Shown here: one piece after another, positions 21,663-36,551 of the stretch | Layout of the letters: each line of letters begins with the position of its first letter | How positions within the stretch are numbered: position 1 is the first letter of the stretch | Assembly: GCA_035536185.1 (NCBI GenBank) | Contig: DATLOM010000018.1 | Coordinates: forward strand, 124,001-188,000 | From: GCA-2861595 sp035536185 | Lineage (GTDB): Bacteria > Actinomycetota > Acidimicrobiia > Acidimicrobiales > GCA-2861595 | Direction: 5' to 3' | Length of the DNA: 64,000 nucleotides | The notes under the pieces: model-generated | Databases searched by the model: none | What the model was told of the DNA's origin: nothing | Seen by the model: the letters and a program-made list of their open reading frames with translations, nothing else | Made by a program: the position numbers and the translations under genes

Positions 21663-22483
21663 AGGATCCTCCGGTACACCTTCTCGTGGCCGTCGATCTC
21701 GGCGTAGGCGTCGGCGTGGCTGGTGAAGCGGATCGACTCCTTGTGGCCGAGGGCGAGGATGCCCGAACGGGCGAGGCTCCTGTGGAAGAGCCCGTGAACC
21801 TTGTCCTGCAGGGCCCGGTCGAAGTAGATCATCACGTTCCGGCACATGATCAGGTTGAACTCGTTGAACGAAGCGTCGGACACCAGGTTGTGCTGGGCGA
21901 AGACGGCGTTCTCCAGCAGAGTCGGGTCGAAACGGGCGCGGTCGCCGTACACCTTGTAGTAGTCGGAAAAGGAGCAGCGGCCGCCGTAACGGAGGTAGTT
22001 CTGGGTGAACTCCTGCATGCGCTCGAGGGGAAAGAGCCCTTCCTTGGCCCGCTGCACCACGGTGCCGTTGATGTCGGTGGCATAGATCCTGGTCCTGCCG
22101 TCCAGCCCCTCTTCGCGCAGCAGGATGGCCAGAGAGTAGGTCTCCTCGCCCGTCGAGCAACCAGGATTCCAGATGCGAACGAACGGATAGGTGCGGAGGA
22201 GCGGGACGACCTTGTCGCGAAGGGCGGCGTAGAAGGTCGGGTCCCGGAACATCGAGGTCACGTTTATGGAGAGGTCGAGCAGGAGCCGTTCCATGCAGGC
22301 GGAGTCGTGGAGCACCCGTTCCTGCAGGCCCGACAGCGTGGCCAAGCCCTCCTCCATCATGCGCCGCCACATCCGGCGCTTGATGGAGGCCCGGGCGTAT
22401 TCACGGAAGTCGTAGCCGTAGTGGTGGTAGATGGCGTCGAGCAGCAACCGGAGCTCGAGCGCCTCCAGGTCTTCCCCGGGCAC
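21659..22483 (-). CDS. CheR-type protein-glutamate O-methyltransferase
   Basis: This 274-residue enzyme should methylate glutamate side chains of a signalling protein using S-adenosylmethionine. It has the N-terminal helical domain (YHHYGYDFREYARASIKRR), the SAM motif IWNPGCSTGEETYSLAI, IYATDINGTVVQRAKEG and CRNVMIYFDRALQDK, all typical of CheR. It starts six bases after the stop of the giant kinase and overlaps the CheB-like gene. With no chemoreceptor nearby, the poly-HAMP kinase is the obvious candidate substrate; that is inference. Confidence 0.93.
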   Translation of the reverse strand: MPGEDLEALELRLLLDAIYHHYGYDFREYARASIKRRMWRRMMEEGLATLSGLQERVLHDSACMERLLLDLSINVTSMFRDPTFYAALRDKVVPLLRTYPFVRIWNPGCSTGEETYSLAILLREEGLDGRTRIYATDINGTVVQRAKEGLFPLERMQEFTQNYLRYGGRCSFSDYYKVYGDRARFDPTLLENAVFAQHNLVSDASFNEFNLIMCRNVMIYFDRALQDKVHGLFHRSLARSGILALGHKESIRFTSHADAYAEIDGHEKVYRRIL

Positions 22484-22489
22484 GGGCTG

Positions 22490-29221
<6,732 letters not shown>

Positions 29222-29357
29222 CGCGTAGTCCTTCCGGGCTGATCCTCGTACCTACCGGTCGGTCGTCGCGTCTGCTCCACGGCGCCGTACCGCGCACCTG
29301 GGAAGGGTACCCCTGCCGGTTCCGCCAGGGACCGGCGCGCCAGGGCAGAATGGAGGG

Positions 29358-30161
29358 ATGACGGCCGACGCCTTCCGGGTGGTCGTCGCCGACGACTCCG
29401 TCGACATGAGGGATCTGCTAAGCGCCGCACTGGAGGCGACAGGTCGGTTCGAGGTGATCGCCCGGTGTGGCGACGGCACCGAAGCCCTCGAGGCCGTAAG
29501 GGACCAGCAGCCCGACCTCGCCCTGCTGGACCTGGGGATGCCCAACGTCGGGGGGATCGAGGTCCTTCCGGACCTGGTGGCCGCCTCGCCGCGCAGCCGG
29601 GTCATCGTGGTGTCCGGCTTCCCGAGGGGCCGGCTTGCCCACCTGACGCTTTCCCAGGGTGCGGTCGGCTACGTGGAGAAGAGCCTGTCGGCCAAGGCCA
29701 TGGTCGACGACATCGTCTCGGTGGCGGGAATGATCGAGGCGGTTTCGTGGGCGCTGGCCGAGAACCGGGCCCATCTCGAGAGGGACCCCCGCAGCAGTGC
29801 CGCCGCCCGTCGCTTCGTGGAGGAGACGTTGAGGCGATGGGAGTGCGACGACCTGCTGGACACGGTGAACCTCCTGGTTTCGGAGCTGGTCACCAACTCC
29901 GTCGTCCATGCCGACTCCGCGGCCGAGGTCGCCGTGCTGCTCAAGCCCCACGCCATACGCATCGAGGTCGCCGATCGGGGCCAGGCCGCTCTGGCGGTGC
30001 AGGAAGCCGACGAGACGGCCACTTCCGGGCGGGGCCTCGCCCTGGTGGAGGCCCTCTCCTCGTCCTGGGGTGTGGTCCCCGGCCACGATGGCAACACGGT
30101 GTGGTTCGAGGTACCCCGCCCGGACACCATGCCGCCCCGGCCGAGGATGGTGGCGCCGTAA
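29358..30161 (+). CDS. Receiver domain fused to an RsbW-like HATPase (anti-sigma/serine kinase type)
   Basis: This 267-residue protein joins a receiver (Asp12/13, acceptor Asp58 in LLDLGMPNVGG, Lys108) to a GHKL ATPase of the anti-sigma/serine-kinase type (about 130-255), with N box LLVSELVTNSVVHAD, G1 VADRGQAAL and G2 SGRGLALVEALSSSWGV. It has no His-box, so it is not a histidine kinase. It is transcribed away from the giant kinase with a shared 136-bp promoter region, which suggests it is an output of that phosphorelay. RsbW-like ATPases normally hold a sigma factor or phosphorylate an STAS antagonist; neither is seen here. An earlier ATG ends at once in TGA, so the start at 29358 stands. 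Confidence 0.88.
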   Translation: MTADAFRVVVADDSVDMRDLLSAALEATGRFEVIARCGDGTEALEAVRDQQPDLALLDLGMPNVGGIEVLPDLVAASPRSRVIVVSGFPRGRLAHLTLSQGAVGYVEKSLSAKAMVDDIVSVAGMIEAVSWALAENRAHLERDPRSSAAARRFVEETLRRWECDDLLDTVNLLVSELVTNSVVHADSAAEVAVLLKPHAIRIEVADRGQAALAVQEADETATSGRGLALVEALSSSWGVVPGHDGNTVWFEVPRPDTMPPRPRMVAP

Positions 30162-30492
30162 CGCAACGCGCCGACTGAACCATCCCAGCGGCACTCCAAA
30201 GCTGGGAGCGGTGTCGGCCCTGGCCGTCGAATCCGGGCCTCGGCCGCGAGCGATGATCGAGACGCGGTAATGAGCGGCCCTTTCGGGGGCGAGGCCACGT
30301 TCAAGGACTGCCGGGCGATGCATAGAGGGCCAAAACAGCCAGACCTGGGACACGTCGCGGTTTGGATAACGATCGCCACTCGAGCAGGGTCGTCGGGGGC
30401 GCCGGGAGGCGCGCAGGCGCCCAATTAGGAACATCTGTTCGATATACTTGGGCACAGGAAAAACGCGAAGCCGAGTCGTGGGAGGCAGACGA
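30162..30492. other. 331-bp intergenic region with LexA box and promoter at its right end
   Basis: Nothing coding was found on either strand. The left part holds a GC-rich run without recognisable sites. The right end contains the LexA-type box and -10 element described separately, then the ribosome binding site GGGAGG seven bases before the ATG of the HNH gene. Confidence 0.6.
30429..30448 (+). promoter_or_regulatory. LexA (SOS) box overlapping a -10 element, upstream of the HNH gene
   Basis: GAACATCTGTTC (30429-30440) matches the Gram-positive LexA consensus GAACNNNNGTTC exactly, with the extra G on the right of the actinobacterial form. The next bases, TATACT (30443-30448), look like a strong -10. 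A bound repressor would cover the promoter. 13E12/DUF222 genes in mycobacteria are known SOS-regulated genes, so the context fits. Confidence 0.75.
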
Positions 30493-32350
30493 ATGGGTGC
30501 ACAGATTGACGTTGTCCGGGAGGCGGCAACCGAGGAGGTCCCGCTCGAGTACCTGGAGCGGGAGATCTGCCAGCTGGGCAGCAACATCGCGGCGGCGACC
30601 TGCCGCTGGCTCATGCTGCTGGCCGAGTTCGACCGGCGCCAGGGCTGGGCGGTGTGGGGCGCCCGCTCGTGTGCCGAATGGCTCAGCTGGCGCTGTGGTG
30701 TCGGGGCCGTCGCCGCTCGTGATCATCTGCGGGTGGCGCACCGCCTCGGTGAGCTGAAGCTGGTGAGGGCGGGATTCGCCGCCGGCGAGCTGAGCTTCTC
30801 CAAGGTGCGCGCCATCAGCCGAGTCGCTACCGCCGAGACCGAGGCGACCCTGGTCGAGCTCGCCCGCCATGCCACCGCCAACCACATGGAACAGATCGCC
30901 CGTGCCTATCGGGGGCTCAAGCGCCGGATGGCCAAGGACGGGAAGGGCAAGGACCAGAAGGACGCCGGATACCTGCACTGGTACTGGGACGACGACGGGT
31001 ACCTGGTCATCGTGGGCCGGTTCCCCCCCGAAGAGGGCGCCGTCTTCATACAGGCGCTCAACGCGGCCAGAAGTGCGCTGGCCGGCGAGCCCGAGAAGGA
31101 TGAGCCGAGCGCCGACGATTCCGCGGAATCGCTGCCCACATCGCCCTTTCCCACCGATCGTCACGATTCCGCGGAATCGTTGACCTCGTCGGGCGATCAG
31201 GCTGCTCCCAATGATTCCGCGGAATCGGGGCCCTCGTCGCCCGATCAGGCCGCTCCGGACGATTCCGCGGAATCGCTGGCCTGGCCGGCCGAACACAGCG
31301 GTCGCGATGACCTTGCGGAATCGCAGACCAGGGACCCGCGCGATTCCGCGGAATCCTGGACGCCGCCGGCCGGTGCCACAGAGGGTCCCGCTGCAGCGAC
31401 AGGTTCCGGCGATTCCGCGGAATCGCGTTTGGGCAACGCCGGGGGACGATTCCGCGGAATCGCTGTGGGCCGAGGAGGACGAGGAGTACCTCAACGGGTA
31501 CTGGATGGTGCCCGAGGATGAAGAGTCCGGCGAGCTCATTTGGGTGGCCGGAGAGGTGCCAGAAGATGACGATTCCGCGGAAGCGGCCCCTGCGTGCCCC
31601 GGAGACAACGACCCAAGCGCACGAGCGCCCGCCGCAACCAGACGCGATTCCGCGGAATCGCGACCGACCGCAGCAGATGCCCTCCTGTCCATGGCCGAGA
31701 CGATGCTCCGCTACGGGCCCCAGGCCCGGGACGGCGGTGACCGCTACCAGGCCGTGGTGATCGTCGACGCCGAGGTCCTGGCCGGCGACGGACCTGGGCG
31801 CTGCGAGATCGACGACGGGCCGGCCATAGCTCCTGAGACCGCAAGGTTCATCACCTGTGACTCCAGCCTCGTGTTCACCATCCTGGGTGCCGGCGGTGAG
31901 CCGCTCAACGTGGGACGAAGCACCAAGACGATCCCCAGGGCCATTCGCCGGGCCCTCAGGCTGCGCGACGGGAAGTGCCGCTTCCCCGGCTGCACCCAGC
32001 GCCGCTTCGTCGACGGCCACCACATCCAGCACTGGTCACAAGGGGGCGAGACGTCGCTCGAGAACCTCGTCCTGCTGTGCCGCGTCCACCACCGCAAGGT
32101 CCACGAGCAGAAGTTCGCCGTCCGCTACGACGGCGGCACCAAGTTCACCTTCACCCGCCCCGACGGCACCCTGATCCCCGAGGCCCCGACCGCAGTCCCC
32201 GCGCTCGAGGGCCACGTCGTCAAGGCTAACCGGCAGCTCGGCCTCAGCATCGGCCCCGACACCGCAAGCAGCCTGTGGGCCGGCGAGCAACTCGACCTCG
32301 CCATGGTCATGGATGGCCTTCTCGTCCTGGAGGCCCGCAACCTCAACTAG
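30493..32350 (+). CDS. DUF222-HNH endonuclease (13E12 family) with palindromic inserts; apparent +1 frameshift
   Basis: The N-terminal part (30493 to about 31050) is a DUF222 domain (LLAEFDRRQGWAVWGARSC, RVAHRLGELKLVRAGFAAG). The C-terminal part has a complete HNH nuclease: CRFPGCTQRRFVDGHHI, QHWSQGGETSLENLVLLC, then RVHHRKVH. The linker between them holds eight perfect and two decayed copies of GATTCCGCGGAATC, each read as DSAES. The frame changes between the copies at 31411 and 31448, at GGGGG (31441-31445); removing one G restores a single frame reading NAGDDSAESLWAEED. As printed, translation stops at 31521. This could be a sequencing error, phase variation or a broken gene. A GGGAGG sits seven bases before the ATG. 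The target of such nucleases is unknown. Confidence 0.85.
31117..31659 (+). repeat. Array of 14-bp perfect palindromes GATTCCGCGGAATC inside the HNH gene
   Basis: Perfect copies start at 31117, 31165, 31213, 31261, 31342, 31411, 31448 and 31646. Decayed ones start at 31309 (GACCTTGCGGAATC) and 31571 (GATTCCGCGGAAGC). The first five sites (including the decayed 31309) are exactly 48 bp apart. Being palindromic, the unit reads the same on both strands and contains no stop in any frame (DSAES, IPRN or FRGI), so long open frames appear on both strands here. Sequence between copies is not conserved. Confidence 0.95.
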
Positions 32351-32597
32351 TGCCCTGTGAAGCGGCGTCGGCTTCACCCCAGCGCATCTGCGAAGACTCC
32401 GCACCGCTGGCAAGGAGCTGGTTGAACAATGCGTCCAAGCGGACGGCGACCTCCATGGTGAGCCAGATCTCGCCGCAAGATGGACATCCCTCAACGGGAA
32501 CATCGAGGACGATAGCGGTGCGGCCGTCCTTCTGGGCGAGGCGCGCCCGATGTGTTGGACGCCGTGCACCGTCGTTGCAGTGTTCGCATCGCATCAT
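32343..32597 (-). CDS. Small YgiT/MqsA-type zinc-finger protein
   Basis: This 84-residue protein opens MMRCEHCNDGARRP and continues VPVEGCPSCGEIWLT, giving two CxxC knuckles (Cys4/Cys7 and Cys38/Cys41) as in the N-terminal zinc domain of the MqsA antitoxin. It lacks the C-terminal DNA-binding helix-turn-helix of full MqsA. GGAGG lies four bases before the ATG at 32597. Stand-alone proteins of this type are often next to small toxin-like partners; here the upstream neighbour is the broken DUF2442 gene. Its 3' end overlaps the convergent HNH gene by 8 bp. Confidence 0.72.
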   Translation of the reverse strand: MMRCEHCNDGARRPTHRARLAQKDGRTAIVLDVPVEGCPSCGEIWLTMEVAVRLDALFNQLLASGAESSQMRWGEADAASQGTS

Positions 32598-32661
32598 GTT
32601 TCCTCCGTCAGGTACCCGGCTCGACGATCGGACCAGCGCCGATAAAGCGCAAGGGAGGAGA

Positions 32662-32966
32662 TCAGGCGAGTTGCTTGGTTGATGTGACGTCCCGAAAGCC
32701 CAGGCGCGCGTTTGGCTCGTAGTCTCCGTGGAGTACCTCTGGTGCGAGGTCCAAGCCATTCGGCCACACGGCGGTGCCTGCCTCCTGGTCGACCCGGACC
32801 TTGGCGAAGTAGGCGGGGTCATCGAGTGGCTCGAGGAGCGAACCCGAAGCCGCGCCAGGCACGTACTGGACATCCCTCACTACGCCTCGTCGAATAGCAG
32901 GCGCATCACGTGCGGGCGAATGACAGCGACGCCTACAACTTCAGGGCTGCGACCTGGAGCAGTCAT
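32662..32966 (-). pseudogene. DUF2442 protein gene split by a one-base deletion
   Basis: Read from the ATG at 32966, the first frame gives VVGVAVIRPHVMRLLFDEA and stops at 32880. The next frame, from there to 32662, gives VRDVQYVPGAASGSLLEPL and then DDPAYFAKVRVDQEAG and VWPNGLDLAPEVL, the unmistakable core of DUF2442. Adding one G near 32885 makes one frame reading LLFDEGVVRDVQYV, a normal family sequence of about 101 residues. DUF2442 proteins are small, often paired with DUF4160 and suspected of toxin-antitoxin roles; no DUF4160 partner is visible. This may be a real loss or a sequencing error. Confidence 0.75.
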
Positions 32967-33085
32967 TGGATCGCGATGGTACCCGGCGGTCCGCCGCTGC
33001 TCACCCTCTGCCAAGCCCTGACAAGTTCGCTTCGGTGCAGCTGGGCTCAGTCGCAAACGAGCCTTGTCTGAAAGGCTGGTAATCG

Positions 33086-33145
33086 AAATGGTGGGGCCGC
33101 GCAGGGATTTTAAACCTACGTAGGCTGTGCCGACAGATTTGCAGT
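33086..33145 (-). repeat. Diverged copy of the tRNA-Tyr 3' half, probable old attachment site
   Basis: About 60 bp match the region of the intact tRNA-Tyr at 38315-38373 from the CCA end to the anticodon loop, in the same orientation, with a perfect core AACCTACGTAGGCTGTGCCG and several substitutions and single-base gaps elsewhere. Beyond the anticodon loop the similarity stops. A tRNA 3'-half repeat in direct orientation is what a tRNA-integrating element leaves at its far end. The fragment cannot make a functional tRNA. Confidence 0.75.
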
Positions 33146-33323
33146 GGGCGAGGAAGTCTGCGATCGCCCACAGCAGGCCCGGTGACCTGGCTCTTATCGG
33201 CAGGATCACCCGACCCGCCACGTGTGATTCGTGTGGGATCGGCGACCGCGTCGGCGCACGGCCGTCTGGTCGCAAAGCGCGATGCGGCAACCGCTTATGG
33301 AGCGGCAATACGCGGAAGGACGC

Positions 33324-34217
33324 TCAGCGGCTGAGATGGGCGGTGACGTTGCCGGCGTCATCGACCCCGTACACGTCGAGTTGCAGAGTCCGCCGGATCG
33401 CCTCTGGTACGCGAAGGGCACCGGCGACGTGACGTTCCGGTACGACGATCGCGTAGCGCACGCCGTCGCTGTCGTCGCTCATGCGCCGGAGTAGCTGTCC
33501 ATACCCGGTGTCGATGTCGAGGTTCGGCGCCAAAGTCGAGCCCTTTGCCTCCGCCACCAGGCGCTCGACCCCTCGGGTCGCGACGACATCGGCCCAGTCG
33601 ACCTCCGTCTCGACGTCCCATCCCCGCGAGCGCAACCACGTTGAGAAGCCTGCGACGACGACGGCCTCGCTCGGTCCGGTTGTGGCGTTCCGGCTCGTCC
33701 GCCGGCGGGCGCTCTGGAGCAATGGGACCGGGTCGAAAGGGACGAGCGGCGTGGAGCGCCCCAGGCGTTGTGGATGGCGGGGGTGGCCCTTGCTCGTGGT
33801 CCCAAAGCACCACAGCTGGTGGGAGGCGACGAACCGGAGCACCGATGTTACGCGATCCGAGAAATGTGATCCCTGCTCGCCCCAGCCAACGACGATGATG
33901 TCGGCGTCGCGCAGGTGTCGTGCGATCGTGGCGTCATTGTCCGGCCCGACGGGATCGGGATGCGACCGCAAGAGCGCGGGGTCGGTGGTCCGAAGGGCGA
34001 ACAGGTTGACGATCGTGACCGTTCCGACGGAGTGTTTTGGGATGGACACGGCGAACCGGAGCACCGCGGCAACGGTGGGGTCGTCGCTGGTCTCGTCAGC
34101 GGTAGAGGGGTTGAGCAAGACGAGCACGGCCTGCGCGCCGTTTCCCAGCGTGCGCGTGAGGTCGTAACGGTAGATCCCATCGTCACTGATGGTCGCCGTC
34201 CGCTCCACGCCCCACAT
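33324..34217 (-). CDS. DUF1643 domain fused to a PD-(D/E)XK nuclease-like domain
   Basis: Residues 1-160 of this 297-residue protein are a DUF1643 domain (YRYDLTRTLGN, LLNPSTADETSDDPTV, VNLFALRTTDP, GPDNDATI, CFGTTSKGHPRHP), a family of unknown function found mostly alone. Residues 185-297 look like a PD-(D/E)XK nuclease: an N-terminal helix, then DVETEVDWADVVA with Asp207/Asp210, Glu223-Ala-Lys225 (VAEAKGS) and a later Gln241 as in Mrr-like enzymes. The fold assignment of the second half is by motif only. The ATG at 34217 has a weak ribosome site. It lies inside the tRNA-Tyr island; its left end is about 180 bp from the tRNA fragment. Confidence 0.75.
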   Translation of the reverse strand: MWGVERTATISDDGIYRYDLTRTLGNGAQAVLVLLNPSTADETSDDPTVAAVLRFAVSIPKHSVGTVTIVNLFALRTTDPALLRSHPDPVGPDNDATIARHLRDADIIVVGWGEQGSHFSDRVTSVLRFVASHQLWCFGTTSKGHPRHPQRLGRSTPLVPFDPVPLLQSARRRTSRNATTGPSEAVVVAGFSTWLRSRGWDVETEVDWADVVATRGVERLVAEAKGSTLAPNLDIDTGYGQLLRRMSDDSDGVRYAIVVPERHVAGALRVPEAIRRTLQLDVYGVDDAGNVTAHLSR

Positions 34218-34679
34218 TGTTACCGATCCTCAGCTGTCAGTGGCGATAGGTACGGACGAATTCGAAGCGGCTACGCGAAGCGCCGATGCGCCGATCGGTC
34301 CGGCTTCGGGCAGTCGGGGCACACCGGGTCAAGCGGCTGATAGTGGTGTCCCTGACTGGCATCTCGGGGCGATGCCCCACGTTGTTAGGCATGCACGTTC
34401 GGGGACACCCGTCGCCCGCCCTGCCACGCCAGAGCCGTCGTTCGGTCGCGACGATCGCCTTTGGGCAGCGTCTTGGTCTCGGAAGTCCCAGTCCGACACG
34501 ATTACGTCATCGACGACGGTGGATGTTCGCTTGCGGATGCCGTCAGCTCCGGCGGTCCGCTGGGCCTTCTTCGGCGTGTCAAGCGGGCCGCGATCGGGGC
34601 GGCGGGCCGCAGCCGGCAAAAACGGTGCCAGGCACCGCTAATCAGTTGGCGTAGGAGGATTACGCCGTAGTCTCGATCC
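34218..34679. other. 462-bp intergenic region in the island
   Basis: No convincing gene was found; the open frames here have no ribosome site or family resemblance. A perfect hairpin CGGTGCC/GGCACCG lies at 34623-34637, followed on the minus strand by TTTTT, a terminator-like or REP-like element with no obvious gene to terminate. GTAGGAGG at 34651 is too far from the next start to serve it. Confidence 0.5.
34618..34637 (-). terminator. Perfect 7-bp hairpin with a T5 tail
   Basis: On the minus strand CGGTGCC-T-GGCACCG is followed directly by TTTTT (34618-34622). It has the form of an intrinsic terminator facing left, but no gene on that strand ends here. Such GGTGCC palindromes are also common as dispersed repeats, so its role is open. 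Confidence 0.4.
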
Positions 34680-35336
34680 GTGGCGAGGGTCTACGTGTTC
34701 GGCGACGAAGCCGGCAATCTCGACTTCAAAGTGGCGAAAGGCGCCAGCAAGTACTTCATCGTATGCAGCGTCACGATGCCGGACTGTGGCGCGGGGGATG
34801 ACCTAATGGAGCTTCGACGGGAGCTCGCGTGGCAAGGAGTAGCCCTGGAGTCGACCTTCCACGCTACCGAGGACAAGCAGGTCGTGCGGGATGAGGTCTT
34901 TCGGCTTCTCGCCGACGTCGACCTCCGGGTGGACGCCACCATCCTCGAAAAGCGGAAGGCTCTGCCTCGCCTGCAGCAGGACAAGGAGCACTTCTACAAG
35001 TTCGCCTGGTACTACCACTTCAAGCATGTCGCCCCAAGGATCGCTTCTAGCAAGGACGAGCTGCTGGTTGTCATCGCCTCCATCGGAACGAAGAAGCGCC
35101 GCAAGGGCATTCGCCTCGGCATCGAGGACGTAATCTGGCAGTCGAGCCGGACAACCACTTGGGAGGTCGCATTCTGGCCCGCAGAGAGCGACCCATGCCT
35201 GCAGATCGCCGACTACTGCACGTGGGCTGTCCAGCGAAAGTGGGAGGCCAACGACGACCGGTCGTACCAGATCATCAAGCCGAAGATCCGCTCCGAGTAC
35301 AACCTGTGGAGCGCAGGCACGACCTACTACTACTGA
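34680..35336 (+). CDS. DUF3800 domain protein
   Basis: This 218-residue protein has the DUF3800 pattern: an N-terminal acidic motif VFGDEAGN (Asp9, Glu10), a central STFHATEDK segment and the C-terminal DPCLQIADYCTWAVQRKWE. The family has an RNase H-like fold with conserved acidic residues and is frequent on mobile elements and in defence islands, but its activity is not established. The start must be GTG at 34680, because an in-frame TAG lies at 34668. A good terminator follows at 35368. Confidence 0.85.
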   Translation: MARVYVFGDEAGNLDFKVAKGASKYFIVCSVTMPDCGAGDDLMELRRELAWQGVALESTFHATEDKQVVRDEVFRLLADVDLRVDATILEKRKALPRLQQDKEHFYKFAWYYHFKHVAPRIASSKDELLVVIASIGTKKRRKGIRLGIEDVIWQSSRTTTWEVAFWPAESDPCLQIADYCTWAVQRKWEANDDRSYQIIKPKIRSEYNLWSAGTTYYY

Positions 35337-35367
35337 GAGAGGTTCCCCAGCCAACTAGCGCTGCGGC

Positions 35368-35385
35368 AGAGCCCAGGGGCTCTTT
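35368..35385 (+). terminator. Intrinsic terminator after the DUF3800 gene
   Basis: AGAGCCC-AG-GGGCTCT forms a 7-bp stem and is followed by TTTC, 31 bases after the stop codon of the DUF3800 gene. This is the usual distance and form. Confidence 0.6.
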
Positions 35386-35597
35386 CATCGGCTGAGCAAC
35401 CTCACGCCCACCCTAGCAACAGCGTGGGACGACGCACGGGGATGGTCAGCTCTGAACGCCTCGTCGAAGGGCCGGGAACTTCGCCTCCAGCGCCTTCACG
35501 GTCAATCTTGCTGAGTGGTGGATCGTCGCAATCAGGAAGCGATAGCGCGCTGGGCGGGCGATCTAGGTCGACTCGCAGCGTCTTGGAAGGCGACGGG

Positions 35598-36551
35598 TCA
35601 GATGGTTCCAGGGCCCGTGGGGTCGATGCGTCCAGCCAGTGTATCGGCAATAGGGCCGTCCTGGCGCAGCGGATCGACCTCCTTCATCAAGTAGTCCGGC
35701 GGGAAGTCAAGGTTTCGCGTGCCGGCAATCTCGTGCACGGGGTACATGCAGTAGATGCCGTCGCCCAGCAGCTCTCCGGCCTCGTTCCGACGAAGGTTGC
35801 CGGTCGATCCCGAAAAGATGAAGCCGGGTTTCGATTCGTACCCATGCTCTGCGTCGTCCGGCCTCTCATCCTCGGCGGCGGGCGAGATCGAGTACTGCGT
35901 ATAAAGCTCGATCCCTAAGAACCCTGGAAGCTCGCACTTCGCGTGCGGCAGGAGCACTCGGAGCTCAAGGACCGCTTTGGCAGGGTGAAAGACCCGGATG
36001 ACGGGTCGGCCATTCGCGTCCAGTCGGATGAACCGGCGCCAAAGCGGCGGGAAGTAGTAACCCTCCAGCGATAGGACGTCAGCATCGTCGAGGCGCGTCA
36101 CGTCCGCGTCGTCAAAGACGACTGTGTCGGCACTCTCAGTCGTCTCAGGCACGAAGTCCTCGAACCTCGTGAGGGCCAGCCCGAAGGCGGGCCCGCGGAT
36201 CGGATCCCAAAACGGCCAGGTCATCACCCCCATCCCGCGGATCGTGCCGTCCGCTTCTCGGCCAGAGACGAGTCCTGCACCTGAGAACTGCATGAACCCG
36301 TCGGGATGGTGGGAGAGCTTGATCTCCTTGTCCTCGGCTGCCGCCCCAGCGAGGTCGACCGCCTCCTCCAGCGGGACTTCCATCTGCTGCTTTGCGTAGT
36401 TCACCGTCATCTTGACGAACTGCGCCTTCTCTTCTGGATGGATTGGTGCCGTGACGTAGTACGAGCCGTCCGCGCCGTACACGATGCGGGTGAGCCGGTA
36501 GAGCTTGCCTTCGTGGCGATATGCAACGCGATACGAACTCCTGCCAGGCAT
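35598..36551 (-). CDS. Hypothetical protein, 317 aa, no family recognised
   Basis: I do not recognise this protein. It begins MPGRSSYRVAYRHEGKLYRL and is rich in aromatic and acidic residues, with segments such as YYVTAPIHPEEKAQFVKM and EGYYFPPLWRRFIRLDANG. There is no signal peptide, transmembrane helix or clear catalytic motif; Cys residues are few and scattered. The frame is open upstream to 36752, but the ATG at 36551 gives the first globular-looking sequence. Its codon use has more A/T at third positions than the housekeeping genes, as do the other island genes, which fits horizontal origin. It converges on the DUF3800 gene, 261 bp apart. Confidence 0.6.
   Translation of the reverse strand: MPGRSSYRVAYRHEGKLYRLTRIVYGADGSYYVTAPIHPEEKAQFVKMTVNYAKQQMEVPLEEAVDLAGAAAEDKEIKLSHHPDGFMQFSGAGLVSGREADGTIRGMGVMTWPFWDPIRGPAFGLALTRFEDFVPETTESADTVVFDDADVTRLDDADVLSLEGYYFPPLWRRFIRLDANGRPVIRVFHPAKAVLELRVLLPHAKCELPGFLGIELYTQYSISPAAEDERPDDAEHGYESKPGFIFSGSTGNLRRNEAGELLGDGIYCMYPVHEIAGTRNLDFPPDYLMKEVDPLRQDGPIADTLAGRIDPTGPGTI

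Noticed and set aside
31117..31659. CRISPR array
   Set aside because: The repeat is only 14 bp, palindromic, inside a coding frame and unevenly spaced after the fifth site; there are no cas genes.
30301..31692. Long open frame on the minus strand through the palindrome array
   Set aside because: The palindromes contain no stop in any frame on either strand, so this openness is expected; no start signal or domain was seen.
33086..33145. A second functional tRNA-Tyr
   Set aside because: Only the 3' half is similar, with indels in the T arm and acceptor; no 5' half is present.
32880..33308. A 142-residue protein covering the tRNA fragment
   Set aside because: Only its last 28 residues are meaningful (the start of DUF2442); the rest is read-through of the tRNA fragment and intergenic DNA.
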